64,000 bases of DNA from Ulva prolifera (GCA_023078555.1 CM041199.1:3911315-3975314), one strand, 5' to 3'; numbered from the stretch's first letter, positions 46,728 through 59,439 are shown. A program made the numbers and translations. Notes: generated from the sequence alone by a model not told the origin.

Positions 46728-48020
46728 CCGTGCGCGGCGCGGCGCACTGTGTTCCTCAACACAGGGGCGTCTGGACAGCGCACAGCATGCACGCCCCGTG
46801 ACTGGCCCAGGGAGCCCGGTCGCACACGCGGTAATTCGCATGAGCCCGGGCTATCGACAGCAGACCATCCAAGGTAGGCCGGCTGCGCAGCAGTGCAATC
46901 CGAGGCCATCGATGCAAAGAATCATCGACCACACAGACAAAGGAGCCCTAGCTCAGGCCAGACCACCCAGGATTGCCGTCTTCGGTCCTATCGCTCCGCT
47001 GCCTCAAGCTGAAGAGTGCTGCTTTGGCTTGCTCACTGGACGACCGGACGTCTCAGTCTTGCATGGACGAGAACTGCATGCATGACGCATTCATGGTGGG
47101 GGAGCGGAAGCAGCGGAGCAGGGTGGGATCGGGTGGTCGCCGGGGTGGGTCTGCGGCACAGCCTGAGCTTCGTGGTGAAATCCAAATCGCTGAGCTGATA
47201 ATAAAGGACGGGCACAGGATCGGGCCGGTCAGTCCAAAATGGTTTTAATTCTATTCTAGTGCAGAAAAAACGTGTAGTCAAGTCGGCCAGCATAACGCCG
47301 AAAGCTTGTTCGGCACAATCGAAATCGTCCGATAATGTTGGGGCCGGAGTTTGTAACGAACACGCGCCACATACGTGTGCAGATAACTTGCGTTGCCTGC
47401 AGTGCATCCCGCCTCTCCAACTCTGTCCCGCCTCTCAACTCCGTCCTTGAAGCACTGATGAGATACAGAGGGTCTGCGCGGGCAGGTGCGCCAGATCTGC
47501 GCTGCACATGCGCGAGGCTGCATGCATTCCGTGGTGTCGCTGATAACTACGTTAGCATACACGGATCTGGGGTGTCACCGCATTCGTCTTCATAGCCAGC
47601 ACCAAGTACGACAAAGGCAACGAGTGCAGAGGCGTTGCACGGAGGGGGTGGTCGGTATTGCTAAGAGTGTCGCCACTTCTCTGCCACTGAGGTAGGCCGC
47701 GTGCAGCCCCTCTGTCAACCCGTGTCTCTCTTTCGAGGGGCCTGTATATGACTGGAGGTCTGTCGGACTGTTTGGCCATATACGTCTGGAGGCTCTGCTG
47801 AGGGTAATGGCAGTCAGCTGCATGTGGTGTTTCGATACAAGGTGCTGCTGATAGGCGCTGATAGCGGCGCCACTGTGGGTGAGGCTGGCGCTGCAGGGGT
47901 GCTGGTCATAACGGCTTTGGCGGGCCGAGTCGGTGAATGCATGGTGGATGCATGGTGGTGAATGCATGGTGGATGCATGTTGGTGGATGCATGCTGGCTG
48001 TGGTAAATCTGTACTGTGTG
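46728..48020. other. gene-poor stretch after the DHHC gene
   Basis: No recognised gene. Frames near 47000-47400 on both strands look partly protein-like (for example IELKPFWTDRPDPVPVLYY on the minus strand) but have no family match or splice partner. A short minisatellite lies at 47935-48000. Confidence 0.4.
47935..48000 (+). repeat. GAATGCATGGTG-type minisatellite
   Basis: Imperfect repeats of a unit close to GATGCATGGTG run for about 65 bases, ending just before the GT/CA-skewed block. Confidence 0.7.
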
Positions 48021-49071
48021 CAATAAGGTGCTGTGTGTCACAAGGACAAAGCAAGCGAGGCAGGTAGCAATGCGAGCAAGAACCAGGGGAACCGCACACC
48101 ACGCAGCAAGCCACACGCAGCACACACCAAAACACCCACGCAACAGCAGCACCCGCGCCGGCCACAGCCACACAGCCACACACACGCCCACACGCGGCCG
48201 CCCGCGGCGTCCTCGTCGCTCTCTCGCGGGCCGGGCGCCGTCCGAGGCTCGGACGCGCTGGTAGGCGGCGTATGCTGCCTCGGCCGCGTGCCCCGACCCC
48301 CGAACACAGCGCGCCTCGGGCGTGCTCCGTTCCGGGTGGTTCGGCGAATGAGGGCGCCCCCGTGTGTGTTGTTCCGGCGCCCGGGGCTGGCCTGATCGGG
48401 GCATTGGGGCGGGGGTCCTGGGGGCCCCCGGCGGCTTCCGTGTGGGGCCGGCGCCGGCCAGGCCGCTGCATGGGGCTGCTGCGGCCGCGCGGGGGGCGGG
48501 GTCGTGTAGCGCGTTGGCATGTGGGTGTGTGTGTGTTGGGGATTGGGTCTGGGCCGCGTGCGGGTGCGTGGGTGCGTGGGTCGGGTTTCAGTGTGTGGTT
48601 CGTGTGGTAGTGTGTGGGAGCGTGGGGGTGTGTGGGTACTTGTTGTGCCTTGGCGTTGGCTGTGGCTCTCCTGCTGCGTGCGCATTGCGTTTCTTGTGCT
48701 CTCCCTTTTGGTCCTGGCGGTGCTACCGGCCCCTCCGGCTTTTTCCTTTGTCACACACACGCCCACGCCCACACGCCCACCCCCACCCGAACCCCGCCCA
48801 CCAGCCAGGCGCACGAGCCCCGGAAGCACAAGCAGCCAGTGCCGCCGAGCAAACAAACAGCGAGACCGCAACAACAACCCCCAGCCCGGGGAGGACCCCG
48901 CCTCCCCCAGCACAACCCCCCAAGCCCAGCCCTCGCACACCACCCCGCCCGACCGCAAACCCACACCTGTAACCCCCAAAGTTCAGCCCAGCCCGCCCAA
49001 ACTACCCGACTGCGCCTCAACGGCGCGCCACACGCAGGCGCACGGGGAAGACAACAAGGTGCTGTGTGCCA
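48021..49071. mobile_element. 1-kb GC-rich insertion with alternating GT/CA strand bias
   Basis: A 20-bp direct repeat, CAATAAGGTGCTGTGTGTCA at 48021-48040 and CAACAAGGTGCTGTGTGCCA at 49052-49071, brackets the block with two transitions between copies, as expected of a target-site duplication. Inside, the plus strand is CA-rich (48080-48200), GT-rich (48480-48720), then CA-rich again (48745-49010). Block edges share CTTTGTCACAC-like sequence, and the first and second blocks look like inverted copies. Open frames run through several frames on both strands only because TAA and TGA are rare here. No transposase or other protein domain was recognised. Calling it a mobile element is inference. Confidence 0.45.
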
Positions 49072-52000
49072 ACAGAGCCCTTGTTACAGGGATCTACACA
49101 GCCATGTTGCTTGCTGGCGCCTGACGTCCGCCCTCCAGCCACAGGCGAAGCATATGGGATGTCCAGGCATTGCAGCCTGCCCCATGGCAAAACCATTCGG
49201 AGCAGCGGGATCGGTGTACCTGCTCCGGTTCAGGCTGGCATGGCATGGGTGATCCTGATTTGTAGAATTGATTGCAGATTGTCAGAAATTTTGTTAAACC
49301 ACATAGCTGCAGCAGGGATGCCCTGCAGCCTGCATCTGAGGGTCAGATGAATTGCAGTGAGATGCTGTACTGGGTCACAGCATGATGAAGTCAGTGTCGC
49401 AGGTGCGGCTGATGGACCGCCTGATGGCCTCTCGAAGGTGGACCGGTGTAGTGCAACACGCGTTTCAGATTATTTGCGAGGTTTGTATGACCAGGGAAAA
49501 GAACACTGTCTTGAGAAGCTTTTTTGGGAGATTCAGGAGCGTTGGACAACTTCTCAGAGGGGCCATGCACCTGTCATAAGAGCTGTTTAAAGTTTAATAG
49601 TTGTCCAGGTTCATATTTGTTTCAGAGAAGCAACCTTTTAATCCTTGCTGCTGGGTTGTCGATATTGCTCCACGGCGTGAGTACCAGGATGTGCGAACGG
49701 TGCACCGCGGTGGCATGTGTCTGAGGCAGCCTGGCGCATGCGAGACCTTGTGCAGCCCGAGTGAGCGTGTCAAGACACCAGAGTATCATGCTCGCGCCTG
49801 ACACCTGACACGGGCTGCGCAGGCCGGGCTGCGCGCGCTGATCATAGTCTGCGTAACCGCAGGCGCAAGATCGCAAACAACGGCAGCGCGAGGTCCATCT
49901 AGAACGGCCGCAGCGTCCATGGGCAACAGTGTGAACAGGTGTACTAAACTCTAAAGCCTGGTTCTGGTGCTTCAGGTCAATGCCCCAGGACGCAGGCTTT
50001 CAGTTTGAGGCTTGTGGGACGCAGGCTTTCAGTTGGAGGCTTGTGGGACCCCACCACACGGCTGTCTCTGAGACAAATTGATACACACGCAGGACGCAGA
50101 CACCCAGAAACAAGATAATTATGGAGTCCTGAGATTGCAAGGTCTCCCGTATAATATGCTTGAATGCGTTCAGGCAACTTCTCCCAAGTGAGCTGTGCCT
50201 GCCTGTCAAGACTGTAAATGACAGGCATTCACGTTGACCTTGAAGTGCCACGCTCATTGACGCGCACTCTGTGAACAGTAAAACGTGTTGCCAAGAAATG
50301 AATGTTCGTCTGCCTAGCTCCAGGACAGTCCAGCTAACCTACACATACTGTAATCTCAATACACGTTCACAATGTTCAACCCAGCCTCAGGTGGCTGCTT
50401 GAAATCCAGCACAGCTACGCAGGCACCACCAGTCCCGGTAGATTGCTGAAGTTACAGATTTCTCATGTGCAAAGATTCGCATGTGGTGTTTCCACAAGCG
50501 CTTGTCCACTTCATCATCACACTTGTGCAAAGCCGCATCACCCATGACGCCAAAACCAGCAAAACATACATCCGAATCCCGGTAAAAATCCACCTCCTCA
50601 CCTCTGGTCCCCCGCCTCTGGGTCTCCACGTGTGCATCATCGCGGGTGACCGAGGCAGCAGGCCCGGTGGAGCTATTCGACGCAATAGCCCCGCCACAGC
50701 ATTAGAAAAAACCCGCGCCCGTCTTTCGTGCACGCATCTTCCAGTCCGGCATGGCTCCCTCCACGGCATAGTGCATGCCGTGGGCTCGTCAATATGCATA
50801 TACCCCGCAATTCAGGGAACCATCAGTGATCTGCACAGCTGCCACCCGCCGCACCTGCAAGCCAGCCCCGCCAACATCTAGACTCATGATCCCCAGCGGT
50901 CAAGCGCCTCACACGGCACAGCGGAGGACCCTCATGCCCACACTGGGCAATACGTCGCTCGGTGTGCAGTGCCCATGCGCGCAGTGCCGCATCTTTCAGC
51001 TACACATCTCACACAATGCCCTACCAGGGGCCAGCCCACGACAGTGGTAACTATCATGGACCTGTGCGGATGCACCACCTCTACTGCCCAAGCCCCCAAG
51101 CAAACACATGTAGCTTTCCGGCAGTGCCGTGTCTTTCAAATTGCATCAGGTCCACCAGCCACACGATGCGGAGGCCCGTGCCGCCCTTGATACACGGGTG
51201 CCTGGTCGGCTCGCCCTGGCCTCCGCACACGGCCACCACATCGACAGCGGCGGGGTGTGCGCGGGCAGCCGGGAGGCCCAGATGTAACATGTGTAGGGAA
51301 TCGGCACCACATCATGCACACAGGGGACGCCGGGGTGTCTCGGTCGGTGGTGCACAGGGACAGGCAGCCCAGCTTGGCCACCGATGAGGGTCGCGCACGA
51401 CCCAAACTTTCCCGACAGCATCATGCGGACTGCTACCGACCAGGACCACCTATTGCGCACGGCACAGACGCATGCTCCGCATGCGCGCGTGCTGACTGGC
51501 AGCTCCCCACAGCCACCAGCCGCCAAGAATTTCACATCGCATATCAATCATGAGCACCGGCGCGGCGGCGTATTGCCGGGCGGCGCCACTCCCCGAACGT
51601 TAGTTTTGGCCACTCCCCGAGCGGCCGCGGGCCGGGCGGCGGCCACGCCGCAACCGCGCCCCATCACTCACGGTGCACACCAACGGTGCCCATCAAATTG
51701 TAACTCTATCCACCCACCCTGCAGCCTGCGGGCGATTTTGTGTGGGGGATGTGGCCACAGGAGCCGCAACCCCTGCGGCGGGACAGGTGCGCCGCAACTG
51801 TCCGCTTCCCAGTCCGACCCACCCAGGACTGATACCGGATGGACCTGTGCTACCACACGGAATTCTGTGCAGCGCACAAAGCACGGCCACGCTGTGCGCG
51901 GGCGAGCACCCCTCCTGCTGCTCGTGGTCGCGCATCTGAAGTGGTGCACCCACGCCACCCTGCCCTGCTGCACGCCTGCCGCGCTCCAACAGTTGCTGGA

Positions 52001-52194
52001 CTAGCATCCGCACGGCCGCTGCGTGACGCTGCAGCAGCCGCCTGGGATATGGCAAGGCGTTGCCTATCAGCAGCCGCCGGACGTCTCGCCACGCCCTCGC
52101 TGCACCATGGCAGCTGCGGCCTGACGCCACCCAAGACTGCAAGCCCGCCCCACGGCCAGGGCGCAGATCTGAGAGCGCTCTCGCCCGGCCGAGC
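49072..52194. other. gene-poor region with a small tandem repeat
   Basis: No supported gene. Candidate frames (49382-49579 plus, basic; 49977-50228 minus; 50465-50881 plus) show no recognised domain. A 29-bp direct duplication lies at 49989-50046. Composition becomes GC-rich toward 51500-52190, next to the second DHHC gene. Confidence 0.4.
49989..50046. repeat. 29-bp direct duplication
   Basis: Two adjacent copies of GACGCAGGCTTTCAGTTTGA and the following nine bases occur at 49989-50017 and 50018-50046, with one mismatch. Confidence 0.85.
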
Positions 52195-53187
52195 TCAGTT
52201 GAGCGCGTACGTCTGTGCGCGCCGCGGCGGGGCCGCGGGGCCGTCGTCCTCCCGGAAGCGGTACAGCGCCGTTGCGCCGCAGAGCGCCTCGTGGCAGTTG
52301 TGCGCGAGCGTGCGGTCAAAGGGGTTGCTGCCCGCTGGGCCGCGGTGCCGGAAGTACTCGTACGTCGTCTGGTTCGTCGCGAGGAGGTACGTGTGGAAGC
52401 CTGACAGCGCGCCGACGAAGATGAGGGCGAGGATGGAGTAGAGGATCATGACTAGGAGCGCCCACTCGCGGAGGATGGCCTTGCCGACGTCGTCACGGTT
52501 CGCGAGCGTGATGACGCGGAGGACGCAGACGACAAGGAAGAAGATGCAGGTGAGGGAGGCACCGTAGATGAATGCGAGGTAGGGCTGGTAGTTGCGGCGG
52601 CCGATGCAGGTGCCGACCCAGGGGCAGTGGTGGTCGAACTTTTCGATGCAGCCGTCGCAGACGGCGCAGTGGCTGCAGCGGGGCGGGCGGTAGAGGCGGC
52701 ATGTGGGGCAGTACTTTGTCGTGACCTCGTGGCCGTTGACCTCGCGGGTCCAGGTCCGCCTGCATGGCCGCACTCTCGCGATTCTGGGCTGAGCATTTAG
52801 GATAGCACGTCGGGAAGGAGCTCTGTGAGCTTCGTGCGTCTGTGGGTGCTGAGAGGCGTGTGGCTTCGTGCTGTGGATGGGAGTGTCTCCTGAGACTGAG
52901 AGCCCAGCGATGCAAGCTTTGACCCGGGCAAGAGAGGAAGGAGGGGGAGCAGAAAGCGCACAGCTCCGGAGCTGGTCTTGGACTGTGGCGCTTTATGACT
53001 CCGGGGTTCTTCAAGCCGGTGAGCAATAAGGCGAGGAACGTGAAGGTGCATAGCACTGCCAGAGAAATGATGATGGCTGGCGAGAGCTTGTCGCCGTCTT
53101 CCATGTCAACGATGACCCATCCAAAGAAGAGACCGATCGGGAAGAGTACGAGGAGCTGTGTGAGGACGAAACTCTTCCAGTCCGGCC
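52195..53187 (-). CDS. DHHC palmitoyltransferase, canonical; first exon not found
   Basis: Minus-strand exons 52962-53187 and 52195-52759 join in phase 2 and encode 262 residues to the stop. The GPDWKSFVL start of this part corresponds to the FGPD motif near the N-terminus of plant-type enzymes, so one upstream exon ending in phase 1 is missing; none was found convincingly at 53188-53650. Two membrane segments ([33 protein letters not shown]) are followed by NPGVIKR, then [13 protein letters not shown] and [11 protein letters not shown]. The catalytic [13 protein letters not shown], two more membrane segments, [12 protein letters not shown] (the TTxE motif) and [16 protein letters not shown] complete it. 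All active-site elements are present, unlike the enzyme at 44961. It should palmitoylate cysteines on endomembranes. The GT donor falls in GAGCT|GTGCGC. Confidence 0.85.
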
Positions 53188-55231
53188 CTGCACCGCACGG
53201 ATGCCGTTGCAACGGGCGCACGCAACGAGTTTCAGGATGATGGCGACATCACGCACATGATTACTTCCAGTGCGAGCATATGCGTACCAACAGTGATGGC
53301 TGAGTTGCACAATACTGCATGTTTGGACCTTTCCGTCATGGTGACGTCTCGATGGCCCTTCTCGCGATGCTGCGCCTGATGCTGTCGCGGCTCCTCCATA
53401 TTACACCACTCTCTCAGAGCGTCAAGGCATTAGCGCCATACGCCAAAACTTTCATCGTGCCGTCCTCTCCTTCATCGCTGCATGGCACGCGCTCGATTCG
53501 GCACAGTGAGCACTCGACACAGGTTACTGTTTGAGCGGCCATGACGGCAAACGCATACAAACTATTTATGTAGATAGAAAAACAGGCATGAAAGAGGACT
53601 AGCTGAAGCAAACTGTCACGAGCATCAATCATGCGAAACAGCGCACTGTGTCCGATCTCCAGGCTTGAGGGAAACGATGCTTGAAACCAAAATATCCTGC
53701 GACAGGATTTTCTCCCTACCGACTAAAGATAGTAACACAGAAAATTCTCGCACGACAGCCCCGTTTCGCAGATATTGGCGCTGGGCAAAGAATGGCTAGT
53801 AAAAAGAATCACAGGCAGATGGCGATCTTCATGAAAGCAAAGGAATGCTGTAGATTCTTGTTTATCACTTGAGCAATCCCCTGCATACGCAGCCGACAGA
53901 GCTGTGCAGCAGGCACTTCAGCGACGTCCCTCCGCCACAACCTGACGCGTGTCATGCCTGCGAATGTCATCATCAAGTCTCACCTCGCCAATTCCAACGC
54001 ACGACATGTGATGCTCATATACAGTCCACATGGAACTGTAGGCATCACCCTGGAAGCAGCGACGGGGCGGAGTGCAGAGTTAGCATGCACAGTGACGCAC
54101 CGCAGTTGATCTTCGTAACGGCTCGGACATGCTATCACTCGCAATCCAAACTGGTGGGGTCTCAAACGCGCAGTGTGTACCAAGAAATGGGGTCAGGTTG
54201 GAAGCTGATCGGTCTTTGGTTCTTCAGCAAGCGATGCAAGATGCTCCACAGTAGCGTGTTGGTCCGCAATTTATAATCGCCGCACACCCTGGACATTCAA
54301 TTCACATAGCATCAATAGGTTAGACCTGAAGCATAGATCTGCAGTATGCAACTGTAGTGCGATGCCTGGCTTTCGGCGTCTGGCTGCTTCTTGTCAGCCG
54401 AGGGCCAAACCGTTTCCCCATGCACTGAGCAAAAGTTACGCAATATTGCAGGCTTGCAGATCTCGCATCGCAGGAGCACAGTCAAAGCTGACTCGTCACG
54501 ACATTCGGACGCTTCCTCCTGCCAATGTCTACTGCGCTTGTGTGCAAGTTAACAAGACTGCTGTGTCCACCTGTGGACCAAGGCTTCCACTTTGCGTCGA
54601 GAGTGACAGCTTCGCCCACACATACAAGCAGGCCATGAACACAGTATCGGCAACCATCACAAGATCGTGACATTCAGACTGCAGTGCTTGTGCTCATGCC
54701 CCCACAGCACCCTCGTGCAGGCACAAGCACATGATCAGACTCAAACCAAGCTGCCCCGAGATCCGTGCATTCGCTCCAAACGACCGTTCAAGATGCGACC
54801 TCACTCGAATATTGAGGCTGCCGATCCGTGCTATGCGGTCATGGGCGGGCCCGTTTGCACAATGTTGTGCCTCACCCATGGCACAGAAGCAGAATAGACT
54901 AGCAGAAGAAGCAGCCTCCTGTCCACACGTGTTGGTTTCGACCAGGTCAGGTGACGACATGACACCCCATTTGCACAAAACGGTCTGTGCACTGCTCTGT
55001 GCACTGCATGAAACCGCCTCCTCGTGGATTCTACTGGTCGGCCACACCATCAAGCCTTCGCCTGATCACTGTGCAGAGCAGGACTGTACTGCTTGCATAC
55101 ATTTCGAATGTGTCATTCAGAACGGTCGCTCATATGGATGGCCGCCCTGTCAGGGACGTGTACATGCTGCAGTCGAGCAGCAGCGAGTGCCACGATCTTC
55201 ACATATCGCTACACACAATTACCTGTTCACA
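53188..55231. other. gene-poor region upstream of the second DHHC gene
   Basis: The missing first exon and promoter of the DHHC gene should lie in the first few hundred bases. A minus-strand frame starting MAAQTVTCVECSLCRIERVP (near 53540) is possible but does not show the expected family motif. Nothing else was recognised. Confidence 0.35.
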
Positions 55232-55318
55232 GGATGTGGTCCTGGTCTTTCAGAGTTCGCAACGTCCTCTTCAGGATACAGCTGAGTGAATCCAGATTTA
55301 CTTCACCTTTACCTACCA
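55232..55318 (+). mobile_element. SINE fragment, 3' part
   Basis: This copy matches the 3' half of the SINE at 5796-6088 in the opposite orientation: GATGTGGTCC, GAGTT-CAA-GTCC, GGATAC-GCT-AGT-AAT and the ATTTACTT...TTTACC tail are shared with scattered substitutions. The tRNA-like head is absent. Confidence 0.6.
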
Positions 55319-55817
55319 CGCGACTCTTTGCACCTATGCCACCTATGCTCAAGCGACTGTCACGCTACATACATGAACCCCAGCACAGGTGCGAGCAGCA
55401 CATGCGCACCGCGCCCCAGGTGACCATGCATTTTTTGCTGTGTCTGCATGTCACCAAACACATGTCCGCCACTCATGCAGCTGCAAGCTGCCTTGTGCCG
55501 GGGTTGGAGCTCCAATTCTAGCCATTCGAACAACAGACGTCCACCTCTGTGGCACTGTTTCCTCTATGCTCACCTCCGCCGGCATATCTCCCCGAGCATA
55601 CCGCACCTGTCACTTGCACCGGTGCCCTATCTTCTGCCATCTCATCTTGCTCTACACCATCATCACCATCATCCGTTCTTCGTCATCGTTCCCAGCACAA
55701 ACACGCGGCACTGCGCATTATTTGCTGAGGCGGAGAGCTCTTCCCGCACACTCCCCCTCACCACACTGCGCACACACGCTCCCGACGGTCGCACATCATC
55801 ATCATCATCATAGCACA

Positions 55818-56576
55818 TCATAGCAGGGTCCAGGCCGGCCCGCGCACCGCCGCGGCGACCGCGGCGTTCGCACGGCGGCGGCGGCCCTCTGCGACCAGCA
55901 CCACCCCGGCCGCAAGCGCCGCGGCGCACAGCCCCCACCGCACGAGGCGCGCCACCCCGCGCCCGCGCCCGCCGCGCTGCGGCGTGTGCGCCGGCGTGGC
56001 GTGGGGGGAACCGAAGGTGCTCCACGCGGCGCCGCTCGACGCCGCCGCGGACGCGACGCCCAGGGGGCTCGCGCAGTCGAGGTGGGGCGGGACCGCCGTC
56101 GCGATCGGCTGCAGCGGCGCGGGCGCTTTGAGCGACACCGTGGCTACATGTGGCGAAGCACGCAGGCAGGCCGGGGCGACCTCGGCCGCCACGCTGTCGC
56201 ACTGTGTCCCGGCGTCGATACTCAGCACCCTATCGCATGCTGTTGCGGCGTCAGTGGAGGCGGGGCGCTCGGCGGTGGCCGAGGGTGCATGCATGGCGGG
56301 GCGGTCGGCGCGGGCCGGGGTGACGCGGGCGGCCCCCGCGTGGTACGCGGCATCCCACGCGGCGTCGCCCGGGAGGGCGAGCGCGGCGGGGCCGGGGACG
56401 GTCGCGCAGGCGGGGGCGCCGGAGTCGGCGGCGACGGCGATGTCCATGGGGTGGCACAGGAGCGTGACGGCGGCGCGGGCGCGGATGGGGGAGTAGGCGT
56501 TGGCGAGCGCGGTGACAGCGCGTGCGACGAGGGGCATCGAGGCACCCTGGAGGATGCGGGCCAGAGCGAGCCGCGC
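55818..56576 (-). CDS. last exon of an unrecognised single-pass membrane protein
   Basis: This 252-codon exon follows a clear TGTGCAG acceptor and stays open in phase 0 to a stop at 55818. It begins ARLALARILQGASMPLVARA, a helical Ala-rich segment, and continues through an Ala/Pro-rich middle. It ends with one hydrophobic segment (LVRWGLCAAALAAGVVLVAE) followed by Arg-rich residues. Third positions are almost all G or C, as in the 3' exons of recognised genes here. The upstream exon(s) are unresolved; a frame starting MSRQSLWCVFNRSLLRR at 57214 is one candidate. I do not recognise the family. Confidence 0.5.
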   Translation of the reverse strand, partial: ARLALARILQGASMPLVARAVTALANAYSPIRARAAVTLLCHPMDIAVAADSGAPACATVPGPAALALPGDAAWDAAYHAGAARVTPARADRPAMHAPSATAERPASTDAATACDRVLSIDAGTQCDSVAAEVAPACLRASPHVATVSLKAPAPLQPIATAVPPHLDCASPLGVASAAASSGAAWSTFGSPHATPAHTPQRGGRGRGVARLVRWGLCAAALAAGVVLVAEGRRRRANAAVAAAVRGPAWTLL

Positions 56577-57680
56577 CTGCACAGATATACCTTTCTGACC
56601 TCAGAGTCCGTCACGAAAGCTTAATGCAAGAGAGGAAGCGGGATGTGAGGACGGAGCGCAGGACAGGAAGATACGAACGCGGCGGGACATTGGAGATCTT
56701 AGCGTACGTGTGCCGTATCAGAGCAGTGGCAGGAACAGTCCGGGGGCTGACGGTGGAGGGGGCGTTCCCATGCATTGCCATGATCTGCCAGTGTGCACGA
56801 GGTGGGTGCTCGTCCGTGATGCTTTGGCAGCACCTGGTGGGACGCTGCATGGCCGGTGTCGCCATGATGCAACGCTGATTTATGCTGGTGGTGCAATCGG
56901 TGCATAGTGCAGGTGTGGAATTCTTTCTATTCGACGCGCTCCAGGAGCTGTGGAAGTGGTGCTGGAGAGGGCTGTGATGAGAGGCAGGCGTGTGGATGTG
57001 GTGCACCGTGGATTCAGTTTGCAAGCTGCAGTTGCATACTAGCTGCTGTGATGGCTGCTTCATTGCAGTGCTGCAAGGCACGGTCCTCCAAGGACGGAGA
57101 GGCTGAGCAACATGCACTGCTGATGCAATGTGGCGCAGGTGAACCACCCGTCACTGAAGCAGTTCTACGCAACAGAGAGCGGTTGAAGACGCACCAGAGA
57201 CTCTGCCGGGACATCTAGAAGAGCCCGATTGCCGACAATCACCAGCGCGTCTGATGTCGCACGGGCGATGGAGCATACGCAGGAATCTGAGCCACAGTCG
57301 TGTAGGTGAACTGCAGCAATATTGCAGCGTTGGCTAAATTTATTTTAATGCGTACCGCGATGCACTAATTTGTATGGATATGGAGCAAACATCAGTGGGA
57401 TGACGCCCTGCACCGACAGCCCAACTACAGAGGCACGGTCGCTGCCGATTAGAACTGCGCCAACAGCTTGTCACCGTTGCTTAGTTTCAACGGCGTGGAA
57501 AGAGCATACCTGATCCATCAGTGTGAACGATCATCACTGCACATGGATGAGCATGGCCGATCAGAACGCTGTGTGCGTCGGTGATAGCAACACACGCTGC
57601 CGCGGGGTAGGTTTCCATCACGCGGCTGTGCTTGAACATCTTTTCTGCATATCGGATGTCGTTCGCTGAAAATCTGGGAT
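56577..57680. other. unresolved stretch, probable 5' exons of the membrane-protein gene
   Basis: The upstream exon(s) and promoter of the gene ending at 55818 should be here. The candidate start at 57214 (minus) has a possible donor but phase is not decisive. No other gene or repeat is supported. Confidence 0.35.
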
Positions 57681-58383
57681 TTATGGCGTCTTGCGACGCT
57701 CGTGTTGATCACTGGAAGAGTTCACCAGCACAGCCCCGAAGCAGCAGAGGGACTGCGTGGCGCGCCTAGACACAACGACACAAGCAACCACCGTCAGTGT
57801 TAGTGCGTAAAACACACATATGTTTGCAATTATCGCGTGATTGTGGCTGCGCGGATGCGGCACGCTACAGATTGTCGCGCAGGCTGGGCTCCAAACAAAC
57901 GAACAATCAAACACAATGCGCGAATGTGTACAATGCAGGTACTCACTTGAGGTTCCGATACTCGGATATTCGCACTGCAAACGTAGTGCAGCCTTGCGCA
58001 GTTGCGCTGTGGAAATTCACAGGCATGCGACGCTTGTGCTGTACCCACTGGACGCAAACGCCACGAGTCCGATAGTTGTAGGCTCGAAGCGCACCTAAAG
58101 CGTCCCTGGTGGCCGTTGTGCGGTTTTCAAAGACCGCGTCGGTGATGCAGCCTAGAATCGTGTGCCCTTCACGCCTGGCACTTTCGGTTCCTGCCAAGCT
58201 GTCGCAACAAACGGTGATCTCTTTGTTCCTCAGGCACACGCTATGAATGTATCCCGAAATATCTGTCGACGTCTCCGAGGTTCCCCGTGTGCCTGTTGGC
58301 TGTCCAGTGCCCACTTTCGCAGGCGCGCTCTTCTGTGAGTGCTCGCAAGATGCTGCGACAGAGAAGGTCAGAGCGCTCGACAT
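57681..58383 (-). CDS. two-exon membrane protein, unrecognised
   Basis: Exons on the minus strand, 57947-58383 and 57681-57846, join in phase 2 to 200 residues. The donor AA|GTGAGT is a strong consensus and the acceptor is CGCGCAG. The protein starts MSSALTFSVAASCEHSQ. A 130-residue region with several Cys (VCLRNKEITVCCDSLAG) and no recognised domain follows, then one hydrophobic segment near the C-terminus (ICVFYALTLTVVACVVV), then a short basic tail (DQHERRKTP). The topology is probably single-pass with the Cys-containing part on one side. Codon use is moderate in GC. The matching phase and strong donor support a real gene; its function is unknown. Confidence 0.5.
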
Positions 58384-59439
58384 CCTGATTGAGTGATGAC
58401 TTGAATATACTGCTACTGAACGGATGCTGATGCTGGGAGACGGCTACTGCTGTGCTCGAGTACAAATTGCAGGCGGTTCAGATCCTCGAGTAATGTTGCA
58501 GCGTGGGGAGAAAGCGGAACCGTAGTACTTTGGTTATTCAGAAGTATATTATGCACCCTCTGCGCGCACCTCCTTTTATGCACGTACCTTTCTTGCTTCG
58601 GTTCAACCGAAGCAAGGAGAGAACGGCATCGGCAGGCGTAGGGCGGGCATGATGCACCGCCACAAGCGGGCTTGGGATCGCATGACTAAAATGTGCATGC
58701 TCTGAGTTGACTCAGTGGCGGAGAGTGCAGCCTGTCGCGGCGACGCATCGGCATCCCGACCTGTGCATGCTGCGTCACTGCTTGCCATTGTTAACATTGG
58801 TGAGTCGTCATCGGTACCGATGTGGACGCAGTATCGACCGAAGACCAGGACCACCGAGGTACATATACCGGTATGGATACAATCGACAACATGCGCACCA
58901 TTCCAGTGCTTCCGGCACGGCTTGCAGCTGTGTACATTGCAATCAAACACTGCATACACATCATGTATGTTATGTTACGAATATAAGGCCCGATGCTTTG
59001 TGGGAAATAGTGCACAAGCTCGTGAGTGTGGGCAAACTGTCCACCTCCAACCTGGTCCACAACATGCACTGCACAATGGGCAGTCTGTCGCTCATGCCTG
59101 TGTATCCAGCAAGCCGGCACAGCCTGAGCCTTCAATTGCATCACTACAATTTACACTCATGCAGAGCCAAGGAAATACTGCAGCGTCTGAGGCCGGACTT
59201 GCATTCTCACAAGGCCATGTACACAAAATCATGGAGCAGTGCTGCTCACATTCGAGCCACCGCTGACACGTCGTCCCACATCACTCTAACCAACTACACA
59301 ACCCGCGCGCAGGCGAGGCAGCGTGCCTCATGAGCACCTGTCACCACCTCCAGAGGCATACAATTCTGCAACACACATCCGCCCTGGTTTCGATGCTGCC
59401 GGCTGTGCAGGCTCCTCCGTGAACCCCAGCATCCCGGAA

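Noticed and set aside
48038-48979. Minus-strand frame of 313 codons and overlapping plus-strand frames of about 200 codons
   Set aside because: Several frames on both strands are open at once in a skewed GC-rich block with few TAA or TGA codons; none shows a domain.
58715-59266. Plus-strand frame of 183 codons
   Set aside because: It has no ATG at the start and no domain, and an overlapping frame of 208 codons is also open, so it may be chance.
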